A stretch of DNA of 64,000 nt, taken from NCBI GenBank assembly GCA_015055745.1, contig SVHS01000004.1, positions 24,382 to 88,381 on the forward strand, given 5' to 3'. The position numbers were made by a program, and so were the translations under genes. Positions 40,881 through 51,035 of this stretch are shown here, piece after piece (the first letter of the stretch is position 1; every line of letters begins with the position of its first letter). Source of the stretch: Clostridiales bacterium. GTDB taxonomy: Bacteria > Bacillota > Clostridia > Christensenellales > UBA1242. The notes below the pieces were generated by a model. The model searched no databases. It was not told where the DNA came from and saw only the letters and a program-made list of their open reading frames with translations.

Positions 40881-41238
40881 TCAATTTTAATATTTCTTCC
40901 GAATATTTATTCTTCATATTTTTTAGTAAATGAATATATACAGGATATGCAATACTAGCTACTAGCACACCTATACCACTGACCACTATGCCACCTAATA
41001 GTATGCTCCACTCTAGCACCATGCTGAATCCAAGTCCAAATATCAGCAATCCTACAATTCCCAGTATCACAGCTACTACAAAAGGGATATTTTTTACTTT
41101 TCGGTCTAGCTTTTTCATATAGTCGATTTTAGTCGATTGATGTTCTTTAGGCAGATAACTATTTCTGATACTCTCTATCTCTCGCCTTTCCGCACTAGTC
41201 GGAGCTTGATACTTGTATTCAAAATCATTCTTGTTCAC
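40849..41238 (-). CDS. small two-TM membrane protein (paralog of 38283..38648)
   Basis: LDRKVKN...GIGVLVASIAYP...KYSEEILKLSEELLDD. Confidence 0.65.
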   Translation of the reverse strand: MNKNDFEYKYQAPTSAERREIESIRNSYLPKEHQSTKIDYMKKLDRKVKNIPFVVAVILGIVGLLIFGLGFSMVLEWSILLGGIVVSGIGVLVASIAYPVYIHLLKNMKNKYSEEILKLSEELLDDERK

Positions 41239-42121
41239 TGTTTTTCTCCTCTAGTTTTTTTAATTTTTTATTGGCTTTTATTATCATAAAAATACCTAAC
41301 GCAAGTATCACAAAAGCTACAGCACCACCTGTAAGACCATTTGCTATGCTAGTATTGTTTGCTGGTGAAAAAGCTTGAAACATAGCCACTTGTAATACCA
41401 CTATAGACACCAAAGCACTTACTAGATTGATATTCCTAATATTTTGCACATACAGGTCATCGTGTTTTCTTGCTTTGAAAATATTGATTATAGCCAACAC
41501 CAGCTTGTAAAATGTATATGCAGCCACCGCATATATCATTAGTCCTGCGTACTCAAAGTACATATTTGATGTATAGATGAGCACTATGATGCCAGACAAT
41601 GCTAATGTAAGCAAGATAAACATCATACCGCTATATCTGTAGGCTCTAGCCTTCTTTTTCTCAGTATTGTATTTTTTCTTGGAATAAAGTATATTTCCTT
41701 TCATTAGTATGAGTGTAAGATAATATACTGTGATAGATATGTACCATGCAGATTTTGTCATGATAGCTAACACACCCATAAATATGACGTAAGATAGATT
41801 TAATAAAAACGAAATGATAGAAAATATGATAGTCCTATAGCCAAAATTATTGAGTAAAGTACTAGTAAATTTGTGCTTATGTAGTGTGTCTATTATCCTG
41901 CTTTTTATCTTAGGTGCAAATATGACTATCGTATACACAAAATAGATAAGACTCACAGCAGACAATACATACAATACGATATGTCCCACAGTTTGCTTTG
42001 GCACTAAGATTACCAAGACTATCGTACCTGCTACACATAGCACAAAAAAGATATAAAATAAGGCTAACCATATTCCTTTAGGTTGTTTTATCTTGCTCCA
42101 CACTTTGCTCCAAAAATTCAT
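41225..42121 (-). CDS. polytopic membrane protein of unknown function
   Basis: 298 aa, ~8 hydrophobic segments; 2 bp after the HK gene. Confidence 0.6.
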   Translation of the reverse strand: MNFWSKVWSKIKQPKGIWLALFYIFFVLCVAGTIVLVILVPKQTVGHIVLYVLSAVSLIYFVYTIVIFAPKIKSRIIDTLHKHKFTSTLLNNFGYRTIIFSIISFLLNLSYVIFMGVLAIMTKSAWYISITVYYLTLILMKGNILYSKKKYNTEKKKARAYRYSGMMFILLTLALSGIIVLIYTSNMYFEYAGLMIYAVAAYTFYKLVLAIINIFKARKHDDLYVQNIRNINLVSALVSIVVLQVAMFQAFSPANNTSIANGLTGGAVAFVILALGIFMIIKANKKLKKLEEKNSEQE

Positions 42122-42122
42122 A

Positions 42123-43199
42123 TTATCCTTTCCTTAACTTTATAATGAATGTACTGCCTTTACCTACTTTGCTCTCTACAGAAATTTCTCCACCTATGAG
42201 GTCGATAACTTTTTTCACCAAGGCTAGTCCTAGACCATTTCCTTCGATAGAATGAGACGTGTCTCCTTGATAAAACTTTTCAAAGATATGTTGCCCCACT
42301 TCATTGGAAATACCCGCCCCAGTATCTTTCACCCTGATAAATGCATGAGTTTTGTTTTGTTTTAGGCTAATGGTAATCTTGCCACCCTCATCAGTAAACT
42401 TGATAGCATTTGAGATAAGATTATTTAATACTATCTCAAGTAAGCTCGCTGAGCTCACTATTTTCATTTCATCTATATCACAGACGAGCTCTAGATTTTT
42501 CTTCTCTATGAGATTTTCGTACTGCAGAGTAGTGACTCTCACCAGCTCCGCTAGATCTATCTCCTCTATCTCAGGCACTATTTCTTGATTTTCTAGCTTA
42601 TTTAACTTCAAAATATTTGTGATAAGATTGGATAGCTTTTGAGTCTGCACGATTAGTCCAGATAGATATTGCTCTCTCTTTTCTGTACTCAAGATGTCGC
42701 TACTGAGTGCCTTGGCGTAATTTTGTATCACTGCTAGAGGAGTCTTGATTTCATGAGATACGTTGGATATAAAATCATTTTTTAAAAGTTCATTTTTTTC
42801 TAGTTCAGCTGTCATAGTATTGATATTCTCAAATATCATGTCGTATTCGTCGTATCTATAATAGTCGTGCATAGGGGTCAACTTTACGCTAAAATCTCCT
42901 GAAGCTATCTTTTCTGTAGCATTAAGTATCATCTTGACCGGACTTTCTACCATTTTTTTTCTCCTGTATAGGTCTGCTAGACTGCAAAGAACTCCTCCTA
43001 CCAGGATAGTAGCAAACACAGCCAACCCGACTAATAACGTATTGCCATTTGTAGCTTTGTTGACCAAATAATATACGGCTATTGAACCACTAGAGGTGAG
43101 CCCTATAGTGATAGAAAATAAGAAAAACCCAAGCAACGAAAAGCCTAAAAATCCATCTTTATTTTTTTTCACTGAGTACCACCTTGTAGCCCAAGCCAT
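42123..43199 (-). CDS. sensor histidine kinase
   Basis: HAMP-like region, NDFISNVSHEIKTPLAVIQNYAKAL H-box, GNGLGLALVKKVIDLIGG. Confidence 0.95.
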   Translation of the reverse strand: MAWATRWYSVKKNKDGFLGFSLLGFFLFSITIGLTSSGSIAVYYLVNKATNGNTLLVGLAVFATILVGGVLCSLADLYRRKKMVESPVKMILNATEKIASGDFSVKLTPMHDYYRYDEYDMIFENINTMTAELEKNELLKNDFISNVSHEIKTPLAVIQNYAKALSSDILSTEKREQYLSGLIVQTQKLSNLITNILKLNKLENQEIVPEIEEIDLAELVRVTTLQYENLIEKKNLELVCDIDEMKIVSSASLLEIVLNNLISNAIKFTDEGGKITISLKQNKTHAFIRVKDTGAGISNEVGQHIFEKFYQGDTSHSIEGNGLGLALVKKVIDLIGGEISVESKVGKGSTFIIKLRKG

Positions 43200-43839
43200 G
43201 CACTGTCACTATCTCAAAACCATCACATCGGCTAGTCTTGTCTCTTAGCTTGGCCATATACACGTCTACAGTCCTAGAAGTAGCTGAACTGTCATAGTCC
43301 CAAAACTCTTCCATTAGCTGTGAACGTGTAAAAGTCTTCTTAGGATAAGACAATAGCTTGTACAACAAATCAAACTCTCTCACCGTGAGAGCCAATTCTT
43401 CTCCGTTCACATATGCCATATGCTCAATATTATCTAGTGTGAGATTACCTACGATTAGTTTTTCATTTATAGTAATATTTGTCCTACGTAGGATAGCTCC
43501 TATCTTCATCAAGAGCTCATCGATATCAAAAGGCTTGACTATATAATCATCTACACCAAGCTTGTAGCCAAGCTGCTTTGAAAACTTGTCATCTCTCGCT
43601 GTCATAAAAATAATCGGAATCTGAGCATTTTTGCTCCTTATGTTTTCCACCAATGTAAAGCCATCTACCTTCGGCATCATGATATCACTCAATATCAAGT
43701 CATACTCTCTCTTGCCTAGCTCATTTAGCGCCTCTTCGCCATTGGCACAGCCGACCACATTGTAGCCATTACCCTCTAGGTAAGCACAGACTGAATTGTT
43801 TAACTCTCTATCGTCCTCTACTATCAATAAACTTGCCAT
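43159..43839 (-). CDS. OmpR-family response regulator
   Basis: LIVEDDRELNNSV, DLILSDIMMP, KPFDIDELL, C-terminal winged helix RTVDVYMAKLRDK. Confidence 0.96.
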   Translation of the reverse strand: MASLLIVEDDRELNNSVCAYLEGNGYNVVGCANGEEALNELGKREYDLILSDIMMPKVDGFTLVENIRSKNAQIPIIFMTARDDKFSKQLGYKLGVDDYIVKPFDIDELLMKIGAILRRTNITINEKLIVGNLTLDNIEHMAYVNGEELALTVREFDLLYKLLSYPKKTFTRSQLMEEFWDYDSSATSRTVDVYMAKLRDKTSRCDGFEIVTVHGLGYKVVLSEKK

Positions 43840-43884
43840 ACTTTTCTCCTATGTACATATTAGCATATTAAAATATAAATTAAC

Positions 43885-43917
43885 ATCTTAAAAATGTAAA
43901 AGTTTTGTAAAAAATGA
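43885..43917 (-). promoter_or_regulatory. 11-nt-phased direct repeats upstream of the TCS operon
   Basis: ATCTTAAAAAT GTAAAAGTTTT GTAAAAAATGA (+ strand). Confidence 0.45.
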
Positions 43918-43945
43918 AAAATCCACCCATTCGAGTGGATTAGTA

Positions 43946-45940
43946 TTATTGATTTTCCTTGAGCATTTGCTCCAATTGCCACACATGACGCATAAAGAAA
44001 TCTTCTTTCTCTTTTAACGTGATGAGCTGATGACCTCTGTCTGTAGATAATAATTCATAGAAAGTCTTAAAAATATTATCCCAGCTAAAACATTTTTCTT
44101 GGTCTAGTCCGATATAGTGAGCGACATTTTCTGTACCTTTTGGCACTATAGGATGAAGAAGTGTATTAGCTACAAAAATCATCTGCAAAGTATTGGCTGT
44201 GAGAGACTTTAGCTTTTCTTCATCAGCACCGTTTACTTCTTTGACCCAATATTTATTGATATTTCGGATAAATACGTCCAAAACATTGTATACTTGGTGG
44301 AATTTTTTGTCATGCATAAACATCTCTACATCTAATATAGCTTTTTCACATGTAGCCATGACCTCATCAGAAATCTCAGCCTGTGGTATCACTCCTCCAA
44401 AATGATTTTGAGTAGAATAAAACACAGTTCTTAATATTCTATTGTATACATTAGTGAGCAGATTTCCTTCTTTTACCATAGGATCTAATTCTTCTGTAGG
44501 ATTTGGATTAAAGGCTTTTGGCATTAGGCTAACATTATTATTTGATAGATTCATCGCCAAGAAATGCATTCTAAACTGCTCTGCTGTGTAAAAATTTAAA
44601 AATTCTTCTGCCATAGGTGGCTTGATACTACCTGATGAGCTAGCTTTTTGATTTAGATATAAGATTGATTTGATAGGGTTAATCTTAGTAGTCTGCAGCT
44701 CACCGTCTACTGGCTCCAATACAGGATTTTTACCCTGAGTATATAAGAAAAGTGCCTGCTGAGCTGGACCGTAAAAGTATAAATTATCTTCACCTAAAAA
44801 TTGATATACTTTTGCGTCTCTAGAGCACCAAAACTTTTTCCATTCATCATCGTCTTTTCCTTGACTCTCTAAATAAGTCCTAGAAAATGAAATAGGTGCA
44901 AACAAACTCTCTGGCCATACATAGAAAGTCTGATTTTTTAGCCCATTTATCTCTGGACAAGGCACACCCCAAGATATATCTCCTGTGAGTCTAAATGGTG
45001 TCAATGTCTTGCCTGTACGATAGCGGATATTGTGACTAGCAAGCACTTCGCACGCTTTTTCACGCATATTAAGTGTCTCAAACTGTATAGTCATGCTAGG
45101 AGCTTTTTCATTAGCACTGATATCCACATATGTAGGAAGCTGGTCTTTGATAGCCTCTAGCTCTGCTTGATATGAGCGCTTGATATATATCTCTGGTTTT
45201 TTAAAGAACTCTTTGATCTCTTTCACCATAAATGGTGGAGTATCTTTATCTTTCTCTATCGAAGATATCCAGTCCTGCAATAGTGGGATACATTTATCCA
45301 AGTCAAAATATAGATTCTCTATCTTGACCAACTCTGGAGTCTCTCCACTGAGAGTACTCACTGGGTCTATCAAATCTTGTGGCAAATACTGATGTCCCAA
45401 GCCACACTCGTCTGCATATCCATGCTCACTAGTACAGCCATCTATAGGACATTTGCCGACGACCTGTCTACCGTTTAATAATGTATCAAACTTTTTATCA
45501 TAAAACTGCAAAGAAGAATGCTTGCTCACCATGCCAGCGTCTATCAATTTTTGCAAAAACTCTACACACACTTCCTCGTGTATCTCTTTTGCTCTACCCA
45601 ATGCGGAAGCATAAAAACCATTGAAACCAATCTCGTACTTTTTGAATATCTCTGCCTGCTTCTCATGATTACCTCTGACATAGTCTTCTATCGTACCTGT
45701 GTAGCCTGACTCGCATAGCTTTCTATATGACTCTATACTAGGTGAGCCGTAGCAATCTGTACCAGATGAAAAGATAACATTGTCATAGCCTATCCTATCA
45801 CGCAAAAATCGAGCGAAGATATCCGCTCTAAGAGTCATACCCACATGACCGTAATGTAATAGTTTATTTCCATAAGGCATACCAGATGTCACCACTGCTC
45901 TCTTTGGAAACTCTGGTCTAGGTCTCACAAAATTTTCCAT
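43946..45940 (-). CDS. metG: methionyl-tRNA synthetase (divergent KMSKS)
   Basis: VTSGMPYGNKLLHYGHVGMTLRADIFARF; CPIDGC Zn knuckle; KASSSGSIKPP in the KMSKS position. Confidence 0.85.
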   Translation of the reverse strand: MENFVRPRPEFPKRAVVTSGMPYGNKLLHYGHVGMTLRADIFARFLRDRIGYDNVIFSSGTDCYGSPSIESYRKLCESGYTGTIEDYVRGNHEKQAEIFKKYEIGFNGFYASALGRAKEIHEEVCVEFLQKLIDAGMVSKHSSLQFYDKKFDTLLNGRQVVGKCPIDGCTSEHGYADECGLGHQYLPQDLIDPVSTLSGETPELVKIENLYFDLDKCIPLLQDWISSIEKDKDTPPFMVKEIKEFFKKPEIYIKRSYQAELEAIKDQLPTYVDISANEKAPSMTIQFETLNMREKACEVLASHNIRYRTGKTLTPFRLTGDISWGVPCPEINGLKNQTFYVWPESLFAPISFSRTYLESQGKDDDEWKKFWCSRDAKVYQFLGEDNLYFYGPAQQALFLYTQGKNPVLEPVDGELQTTKINPIKSILYLNQKASSSGSIKPPMAEEFLNFYTAEQFRMHFLAMNLSNNNVSLMPKAFNPNPTEELDPMVKEGNLLTNVYNRILRTVFYSTQNHFGGVIPQAEISDEVMATCEKAILDVEMFMHDKKFHQVYNVLDVFIRNINKYWVKEVNGADEEKLKSLTANTLQMIFVANTLLHPIVPKGTENVAHYIGLDQEKCFSWDNIFKTFYELLSTDRGHQLITLKEKEDFFMRHVWQLEQMLKENQ

Positions 45941-45957
45941 ATTTACTCCTTTGATTA

Positions 45958-46551
45958 TTACATCTCTCGTCTAGAAGATATCGCCTTAGACAAAGTGACT
46001 GCGTCTGTATACTCAAGTTCACTACCCATAGCGATACCTTGCGCTATGCGTGAGACTTTGACTCCGAGAGGCTTTAAGATATTTGCTATATACATAGCAG
46101 TAGCCTCACCCTCGACATCAGGATTTGTCGCCACGATAACTTCCTCAGTACCCTCAGTCTGCACTCGTGACAAGAGCGAACGGATATTGATATCATTTGG
46201 TCCTTTACCCTCCAGAGGATTGATCACACCATGCAATACATGATAAGAGCCATTAAACTCTCTCACCTTTTCCAGTGCTGAGACGTCTTTTGGCTCTTTT
46301 ACCACACATATGATAGGTTCACGCTTTACTTTGCTACAGATATCGCATACTTCTTTGTCAGTAAAGTTTGCACACACTTTGCAGTAATGTATCTTTTCTT
46401 TTGCCTCTATCATAGCACCAGCAAAATCCTTTACTTCATTTTCACTCATAGTTAGCAAAAAGTAAGCATACCTTTGTGCTGTCTTTTTACCAACTGAAGG
46501 TAGCTTACTAAATTCATTTACGAGTCTTTCCATCGAGTCTATCTGATTCAT
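45958..46551 (-). CDS. recR: recombination protein RecR
   Basis: [36 protein letters not shown]; Toprim. Confidence 0.97.
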   Translation of the reverse strand: MNQIDSMERLVNEFSKLPSVGKKTAQRYAYFLLTMSENEVKDFAGAMIEAKEKIHYCKVCANFTDKEVCDICSKVKREPIICVVKEPKDVSALEKVREFNGSYHVLHGVINPLEGKGPNDINIRSLLSRVQTEGTEEVIVATNPDVEGEATAMYIANILKPLGVKVSRIAQGIAMGSELEYTDAVTLSKAISSRREM

Positions 46552-46877
46552 TACATCAATCCACCAAGACCACCCATAGGTCCCATCTTGTCCTTGCTCA
46601 TCTCATCAGCTTTTGCACTGGCGTCATTTATAGCCACGATGATCAAGTCTTCTAACATCTCTACATCATCAGGGTCGACAGCCGTCTTGTCTAACTTGAT
46701 AGATTTTATCTCTTTTTTACCATTCATGGTGACTACTACCATCTCACCACCCGCTTTGCCTACTATCTCAGCCTGCTCTAGCTCTTCTTGAGCCTTCATC
46801 ATCTGCTCTTGCATCTTTTTTGCTTGTTGCATAAGGGCGTTCATATTCATACCGCCACCAAATCCACCATATGCCAT
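46551..46877 (-). CDS. YbaB/EbfC nucleoid-associated protein
   Basis: [36 protein letters not shown]. Confidence 0.95.
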   Translation of the reverse strand: MAYGGFGGGMNMNALMQQAKKMQEQMMKAQEELEQAEIVGKAGGEMVVVTMNGKKEIKSIKLDKTAVDPDDVEMLEDLIIVAINDASAKADEMSKDKMGPMGGLGGLM

Positions 46878-46881
46878 AATC

Positions 46882-48366
46882 TTACTCCTTAAACTTTATT
46901 TTTGACTTAAACGCATCTTTTAGACTATCTTTTATATCCTGTACAGATGCATTTGATTTATCATATTCGACTATCATATTTTCAATGCTATCGTCAAATA
47001 GTTTTACCAACTTTAATAATACACCAATTCGCTCACTGTTGTCAATCATTTCGTAGCTACCCAAATCATTGGTCGTGATGATAATATTCTTACCTATCTG
47101 AGCTACTTTATTGACTGTGGTGAGAGCATTGGATAGGGCAAACATATTATTTTCCTTGACCTTGATAAGCACATTTCCCCATATCTTTTCTATCTCAGTC
47201 TGCTCTCGTATAGGCTCGGCCTTTACTGGCTCTTTTACGACTTGCTTGGGAGCTTCTCGTCTCACTACCGTCTCCACTGGAGATGAGTCTATACTCATCA
47301 ATTGCAAACAAGCTGTCTCAAATAGATTTTCTGGATTTAGACTATACTTTAACTCTAGCTCTATACGGGCAAACTGTGAAAAAGCTCTTTTTAGATAATC
47401 TATATCAAATAGATTGCTCATCTCGACAAAGCTCGCATACTCTCCTGGTAAAATATCTAATATCGAATAATCACCCACTCCCACCTTTACCATGATAAGA
47501 TTTTTGATGAAATCAGCCATCTCTTTACATAATACTTGTATATTTTTACCTCTTCCGAGTGCTGATTTTACAGCTAAAAATAGCTCTGACACATCTTGAT
47601 TGGCTATAGCCTGCAAAATGTTTTTGATACTATCTCTATCTGACAAGCCTATCACTTTTTCTGTATTTTCATATGTAATATTATAATCACAATAAGACGC
47701 TACACTGTCTGCGATAGACAGCATATCTCTCACACTACCTTCACCCGCTTTTGCTATCAAATGCAGACTCTTTTCGTCGTATTTGATTTTCTTTGCGTCA
47801 AACACATTCTTTAAATGTTCTACCAGCTCTTGGATAGGCAATAATTTGAAATCAAATCTTGTACATCTAGATAATATAGTCGCAGGAAGCTTGTGTATTT
47901 CAGTAGTCGCTAATATAAATATCACATGCTTTGGAGGCTCTTCTAGCGTCTTTAACAACGCATTAAATGCACTCTCTGTGAGCATATGCACCTCATCTAC
48001 GATGTATACTTTGTATTTTCCGATAAGCGGTGGAAAATTTACTTTTTCTCTCAAGTCTCTGATCTCTTCCACTCTATTATTTGACGCTGCATCTATCTCT
48101 ACTATATCAGTATTTGGCTCGCTGAGTGCTACACACTCGGCACACATACCACAAGGATTGCCGTCATGAGTATGAGTACAGTTTACCGCTCGGGCAAATA
48201 TCTTCGCCGTACTAGTCTTTCCTGTACCTCTAGGCCCACAAAATAGATACGCATGAGTGAGTCTATCTGTCTTGATTTGGTTCTTTAGTGTCTTGGTGAT
48301 AAAGTCTTGACCTACCACTTCATCAAAATTGCTCGGTCTAAACTCTCTGTACAACGCTAGATTCAT
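46882..48366 (-). CDS. dnaX: DNA polymerase III gamma/tau
   Basis: LYREFRPSNFDEVVGQDFI, GPRGTGKTSTAKIFARAVNC. Confidence 0.97.
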   Translation of the reverse strand: MNLALYREFRPSNFDEVVGQDFITKTLKNQIKTDRLTHAYLFCGPRGTGKTSTAKIFARAVNCTHTHDGNPCGMCAECVALSEPNTDIVEIDAASNNRVEEIRDLREKVNFPPLIGKYKVYIVDEVHMLTESAFNALLKTLEEPPKHVIFILATTEIHKLPATILSRCTRFDFKLLPIQELVEHLKNVFDAKKIKYDEKSLHLIAKAGEGSVRDMLSIADSVASYCDYNITYENTEKVIGLSDRDSIKNILQAIANQDVSELFLAVKSALGRGKNIQVLCKEMADFIKNLIMVKVGVGDYSILDILPGEYASFVEMSNLFDIDYLKRAFSQFARIELELKYSLNPENLFETACLQLMSIDSSPVETVVRREAPKQVVKEPVKAEPIREQTEIEKIWGNVLIKVKENNMFALSNALTTVNKVAQIGKNIIITTNDLGSYEMIDNSERIGVLLKLVKLFDDSIENMIVEYDKSNASVQDIKDSLKDAFKSKIKFKE

Positions 48367-48972
48367 CTACACTTCTCCTTTTATGGCTCTCAATTTTTTC
48401 TTTATAGTCTGCAAAGCATTGTCTACACGCTTTGGTGTCATACCTGTAGCTTGAGCAATATTTGTATAGCTCTCACCATTTAAAAATAACTTTAATATAC
48501 TAAATTGTTCATCTGTGAGTACATCTCGCACCTTACTTATGACTATAGTATTCATCTCTTTGTCTATAAAGTTTTTTTCTATATCACTATTTTCGTCCAC
48601 TATCACGAGTCTCATGATCTTTTCTTCATCGCTCGTACTAGACCCATCATAGTATTTGATAGGCACATACGTATTTAGTGGTGTATTTTTCTTTCTATTC
48701 GCATTTTTTACAGCATTTTGTAGCTGTCTATGTATACACAAGGAAGCAAATGCACTAAAGCTGTGATTTTTGCTATCATCATACACACCGATAGCCTTGT
48801 ACAAGCCCAACATACCTTCTTGGATAAGGTCGTCAAATTCTCCCCCTACCAAAAAATACTCACGAGATATGGCGATGACTTTTGGCTTAAATATCCTAAA
48901 AAGCTCCTCTATCGCCTGCTCGTCGTGCTGTTTTGCCTGTCTTATTAAGTTAGAAATCTCTACCTCTTCCAA
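48367..48972 (-). CDS. sigH: RNA polymerase sigma factor, SigH-like
   Basis: FDDLIQEGMLGLYKAI, SFSAFASLCIHRQLQNAVKNANRKK; next to rlmB/mrnC. Confidence 0.9.
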   Translation of the reverse strand: MEEVEISNLIRQAKQHDEQAIEELFRIFKPKVIAISREYFLVGGEFDDLIQEGMLGLYKAIGVYDDSKNHSFSAFASLCIHRQLQNAVKNANRKKNTPLNTYVPIKYYDGSSTSDEEKIMRLVIVDENSDIEKNFIDKEMNTIVISKVRDVLTDEQFSILKLFLNGESYTNIAQATGMTPKRVDNALQTIKKKLRAIKGEV

Positions 48973-49692
48973 CTATCTACTCCTCTGTCTCACTACTTCA
49001 TATATGGCTATAGCACCTGCATTTGATGCATTTAGACTATTTACTTTGCCAAACATATCTAGTGACAATACTTCATCTACATTTTCTCTTACTAGTCTAG
49101 ATACACCTTTACCCTCACTACCTATCACCAAAGCTGTAGGGTATGTAAAGTCTGCTTTATATAGCTTCTTATTGCCTGCCTCAAGTGCATATATCCACAC
49201 TCCTTGCTCTTTTAACTCTTTGATAGTCCTAGTAAGATTGGTCACCATCGCGACTTTCATATGAGTAACAGCTCCTGCACTCGTCCTATATACCGTATCT
49301 GTCACTTCACATGCCCTATTTCCAGGAATGATCACACCATGCACACCTGCACACTCACTGGTCCTAATGATAGCACCTAGATTGTGTGGGTCACTGATAC
49401 CGTCGAGTATCACTATAAATGGCTTTTCTTCTCGTCTCTTAGCCTCGAGTAATATATCCTTGACTTCACAATACTTAAAGTTTGGCACATATGCCATGAT
49501 ACCTTGATTTTTGGTCTTGACACGCTTATCATAATCCACTTTGGACAAGACTTCTACCTTTATACCTTTGGCTCTTGCTCTATCTACTAGGGATAAGATA
49601 TCTCTATTGCCATTATCTTCTGCCACAATTTTATCTATCCAGCAGTCTGCATTTAATAATTCTCTAACTACATTGATACCATCTACTATCAT
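48973..49692 (-). CDS. rlmB: 23S rRNA 2'-O-methyltransferase RlmB (SpoU family)
   Basis: ILDGISDPHNLGAIIRTSECAGVHGVIIP; LVIGSEGKGVSRL. Confidence 0.95.
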   Translation of the reverse strand: MIVDGINVVRELLNADCWIDKIVAEDNGNRDILSLVDRARAKGIKVEVLSKVDYDKRVKTKNQGIMAYVPNFKYCEVKDILLEAKRREEKPFIVILDGISDPHNLGAIIRTSECAGVHGVIIPGNRACEVTDTVYRTSAGAVTHMKVAMVTNLTRTIKELKEQGVWIYALEAGNKKLYKADFTYPTALVIGSEGKGVSRLVRENVDEVLSLDMFGKVNSLNASNAGAIAIYEVVRQRSR

Positions 49693-50081
49693 AATCTCTC
49701 CACCACGTATTTTTCAAACATTTTCTCTAGCTTTTTTGTATCATTATTTAGATACCAATACCCTACCAAAGCCTCAAACTGTGTAGCTAGACTGTATTCC
49801 TCTAGAGTGCTATTTTTAGCTTTATTATTGGTATGTGCATTTCGCGCTCGCATTACTACATCTATCTCGTCTTCAATGAGAGTATCTTTTATATCTCGCA
49901 TAATCTCCGCCTGAGTCCTCGCACATACTACTGCATTTGCTCGCTTGTTTAGCCCATTTGGCTTTTCACCATATGTCAAAATCAAATGTTTTCTCACCAT
50001 GAGGCTAAACACACTATCCCCAAGATAAGCTAGCGTAAGTGCATTTTTGTAATAATTTTCGCCATATTCTTTATCTTTCAT
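49689..50081 (-). CDS. mrnC: Mini-ribonuclease III
   Basis: LAYLGDSVFSLMVRKHL; RRNAHTN...EEYSLATQFEALVGYWYL-type motif. Confidence 0.93.
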   Translation of the reverse strand: MKDKEYGENYYKNALTLAYLGDSVFSLMVRKHLILTYGEKPNGLNKRANAVVCARTQAEIMRDIKDTLIEDEIDVVMRARNAHTNNKAKNSTLEEYSLATQFEALVGYWYLNNDTKKLEKMFEKYVVERL

Positions 50082-50185
50082 AGAAGGAATATATCACAAA
50101 AGTGAAAAAAAGTAAAGAAAGTATCTAAAAATCTTTGACAAATTAAGACAAATTATTTAGAATAGTATCAAATCAGGGAGTATAT

Positions 50186-50704
50186 ATGGAATTCATTAAC
50201 ACAATGAAAAAGAGAGAATTTTTAGAAATGGGGCTAAAAGCATTGGCATCTATCTTGGCTGCATTCTTGGCGATAATATTGATGGAGGGCATGATTTATA
50301 GCATAGAGCTAAATGCTTTGAAGACCAAAGGTCATACAGGTGTCCAGTCTATCAATACTTCTACTACAGCTTATTGTATCAAGCAAGGTGAAGACAAATA
50401 CTTTGTAGTTTATCACAATCCTGACAATGCTATCGAGGGACAAGATGAATGGGCTGCTATAGCTGGTGAGCAAAATTATAAGACAAGAGCACAATGTGAA
50501 GCTTTGTCTGCTAAGGAAGTAGTATTCCAAGCGCCAAATGCATTTATCTTCACTATCGACGCTATCGACTATGTCATCATGTCAGTATTTGTAGCCATAG
50601 TAGCTGGATATTTTGTATATAGATTTTTGAAATTGAAAAAATCATACGAAAAATTGGTAGAAGAATATAAGACTACTGGTACTATTGAGATAGTAAATGT
50701 ATAA
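50186..50704 (+). CDS. hypothetical membrane protein
   Basis: N- and C-terminal TM segments; SD GGGAG; own terminator. Confidence 0.6.
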   Translation: MEFINTMKKREFLEMGLKALASILAAFLAIILMEGMIYSIELNALKTKGHTGVQSINTSTTAYCIKQGEDKYFVVYHNPDNAIEGQDEWAAIAGEQNYKTRAQCEALSAKEVVFQAPNAFIFTIDAIDYVIMSVFVAIVAGYFVYRFLKLKKSYEKLVEEYKTTGTIEIVNV

Positions 50705-50708
50705 TAGA

Positions 50709-50736
50709 GACACCGATTAAATCGGTGTCTTTTTTA
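50709..50736 (+). terminator. intrinsic terminator
   Basis: GACACCGAT/ATCGGTGTC + T6. Confidence 0.85.
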
Positions 50737-50753
50737 TATAAAAAATCATACTT

Positions 50754-51035
50754 GTGCACAATACAAGTATGACTTATTATAATTTTAATTTTGCACATAA
50801 TAAGTGTATGACTTATTATAATTACCACGCGATTGCGAAAAATCTTATCAAAAGCGGACACTGTATTGGGGTAAGTATTTTCGATAGATACCGTCACATA
50901 TACCCTGCTATGGTACTATACTTTGAAAATCATCGCCCTATACCTATCAGAGAATATATGTGGCAAGATTATCTACCATTACTTGATGAATACAAGATAA
51001 GGATCAACAATCCTCAAAATATCCCACTAGAGTAG
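50754..51035 (+). CDS. small hypothetical protein with duplicated N-terminus; start uncertain
   Basis: MTYYN repeated at 39-nt spacing; remaining ~75 aa look like a genuine domain. Confidence 0.5.
   Translation: MHNTSMTYYNFNFAHNKCMTYYNYHAIAKNLIKSGHCIGVSIFDRYRHIYPAMVLYFENHRPIPIREYMWQDYLPLLDEYKIRINNPQNIPLE
50767..50823 (+). repeat. 39-bp imperfect tandem duplication with 18-bp perfect core
   Basis: GTATGACTTATTATAATT at 50767-50784 and 50806-50823. Confidence 0.85.
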
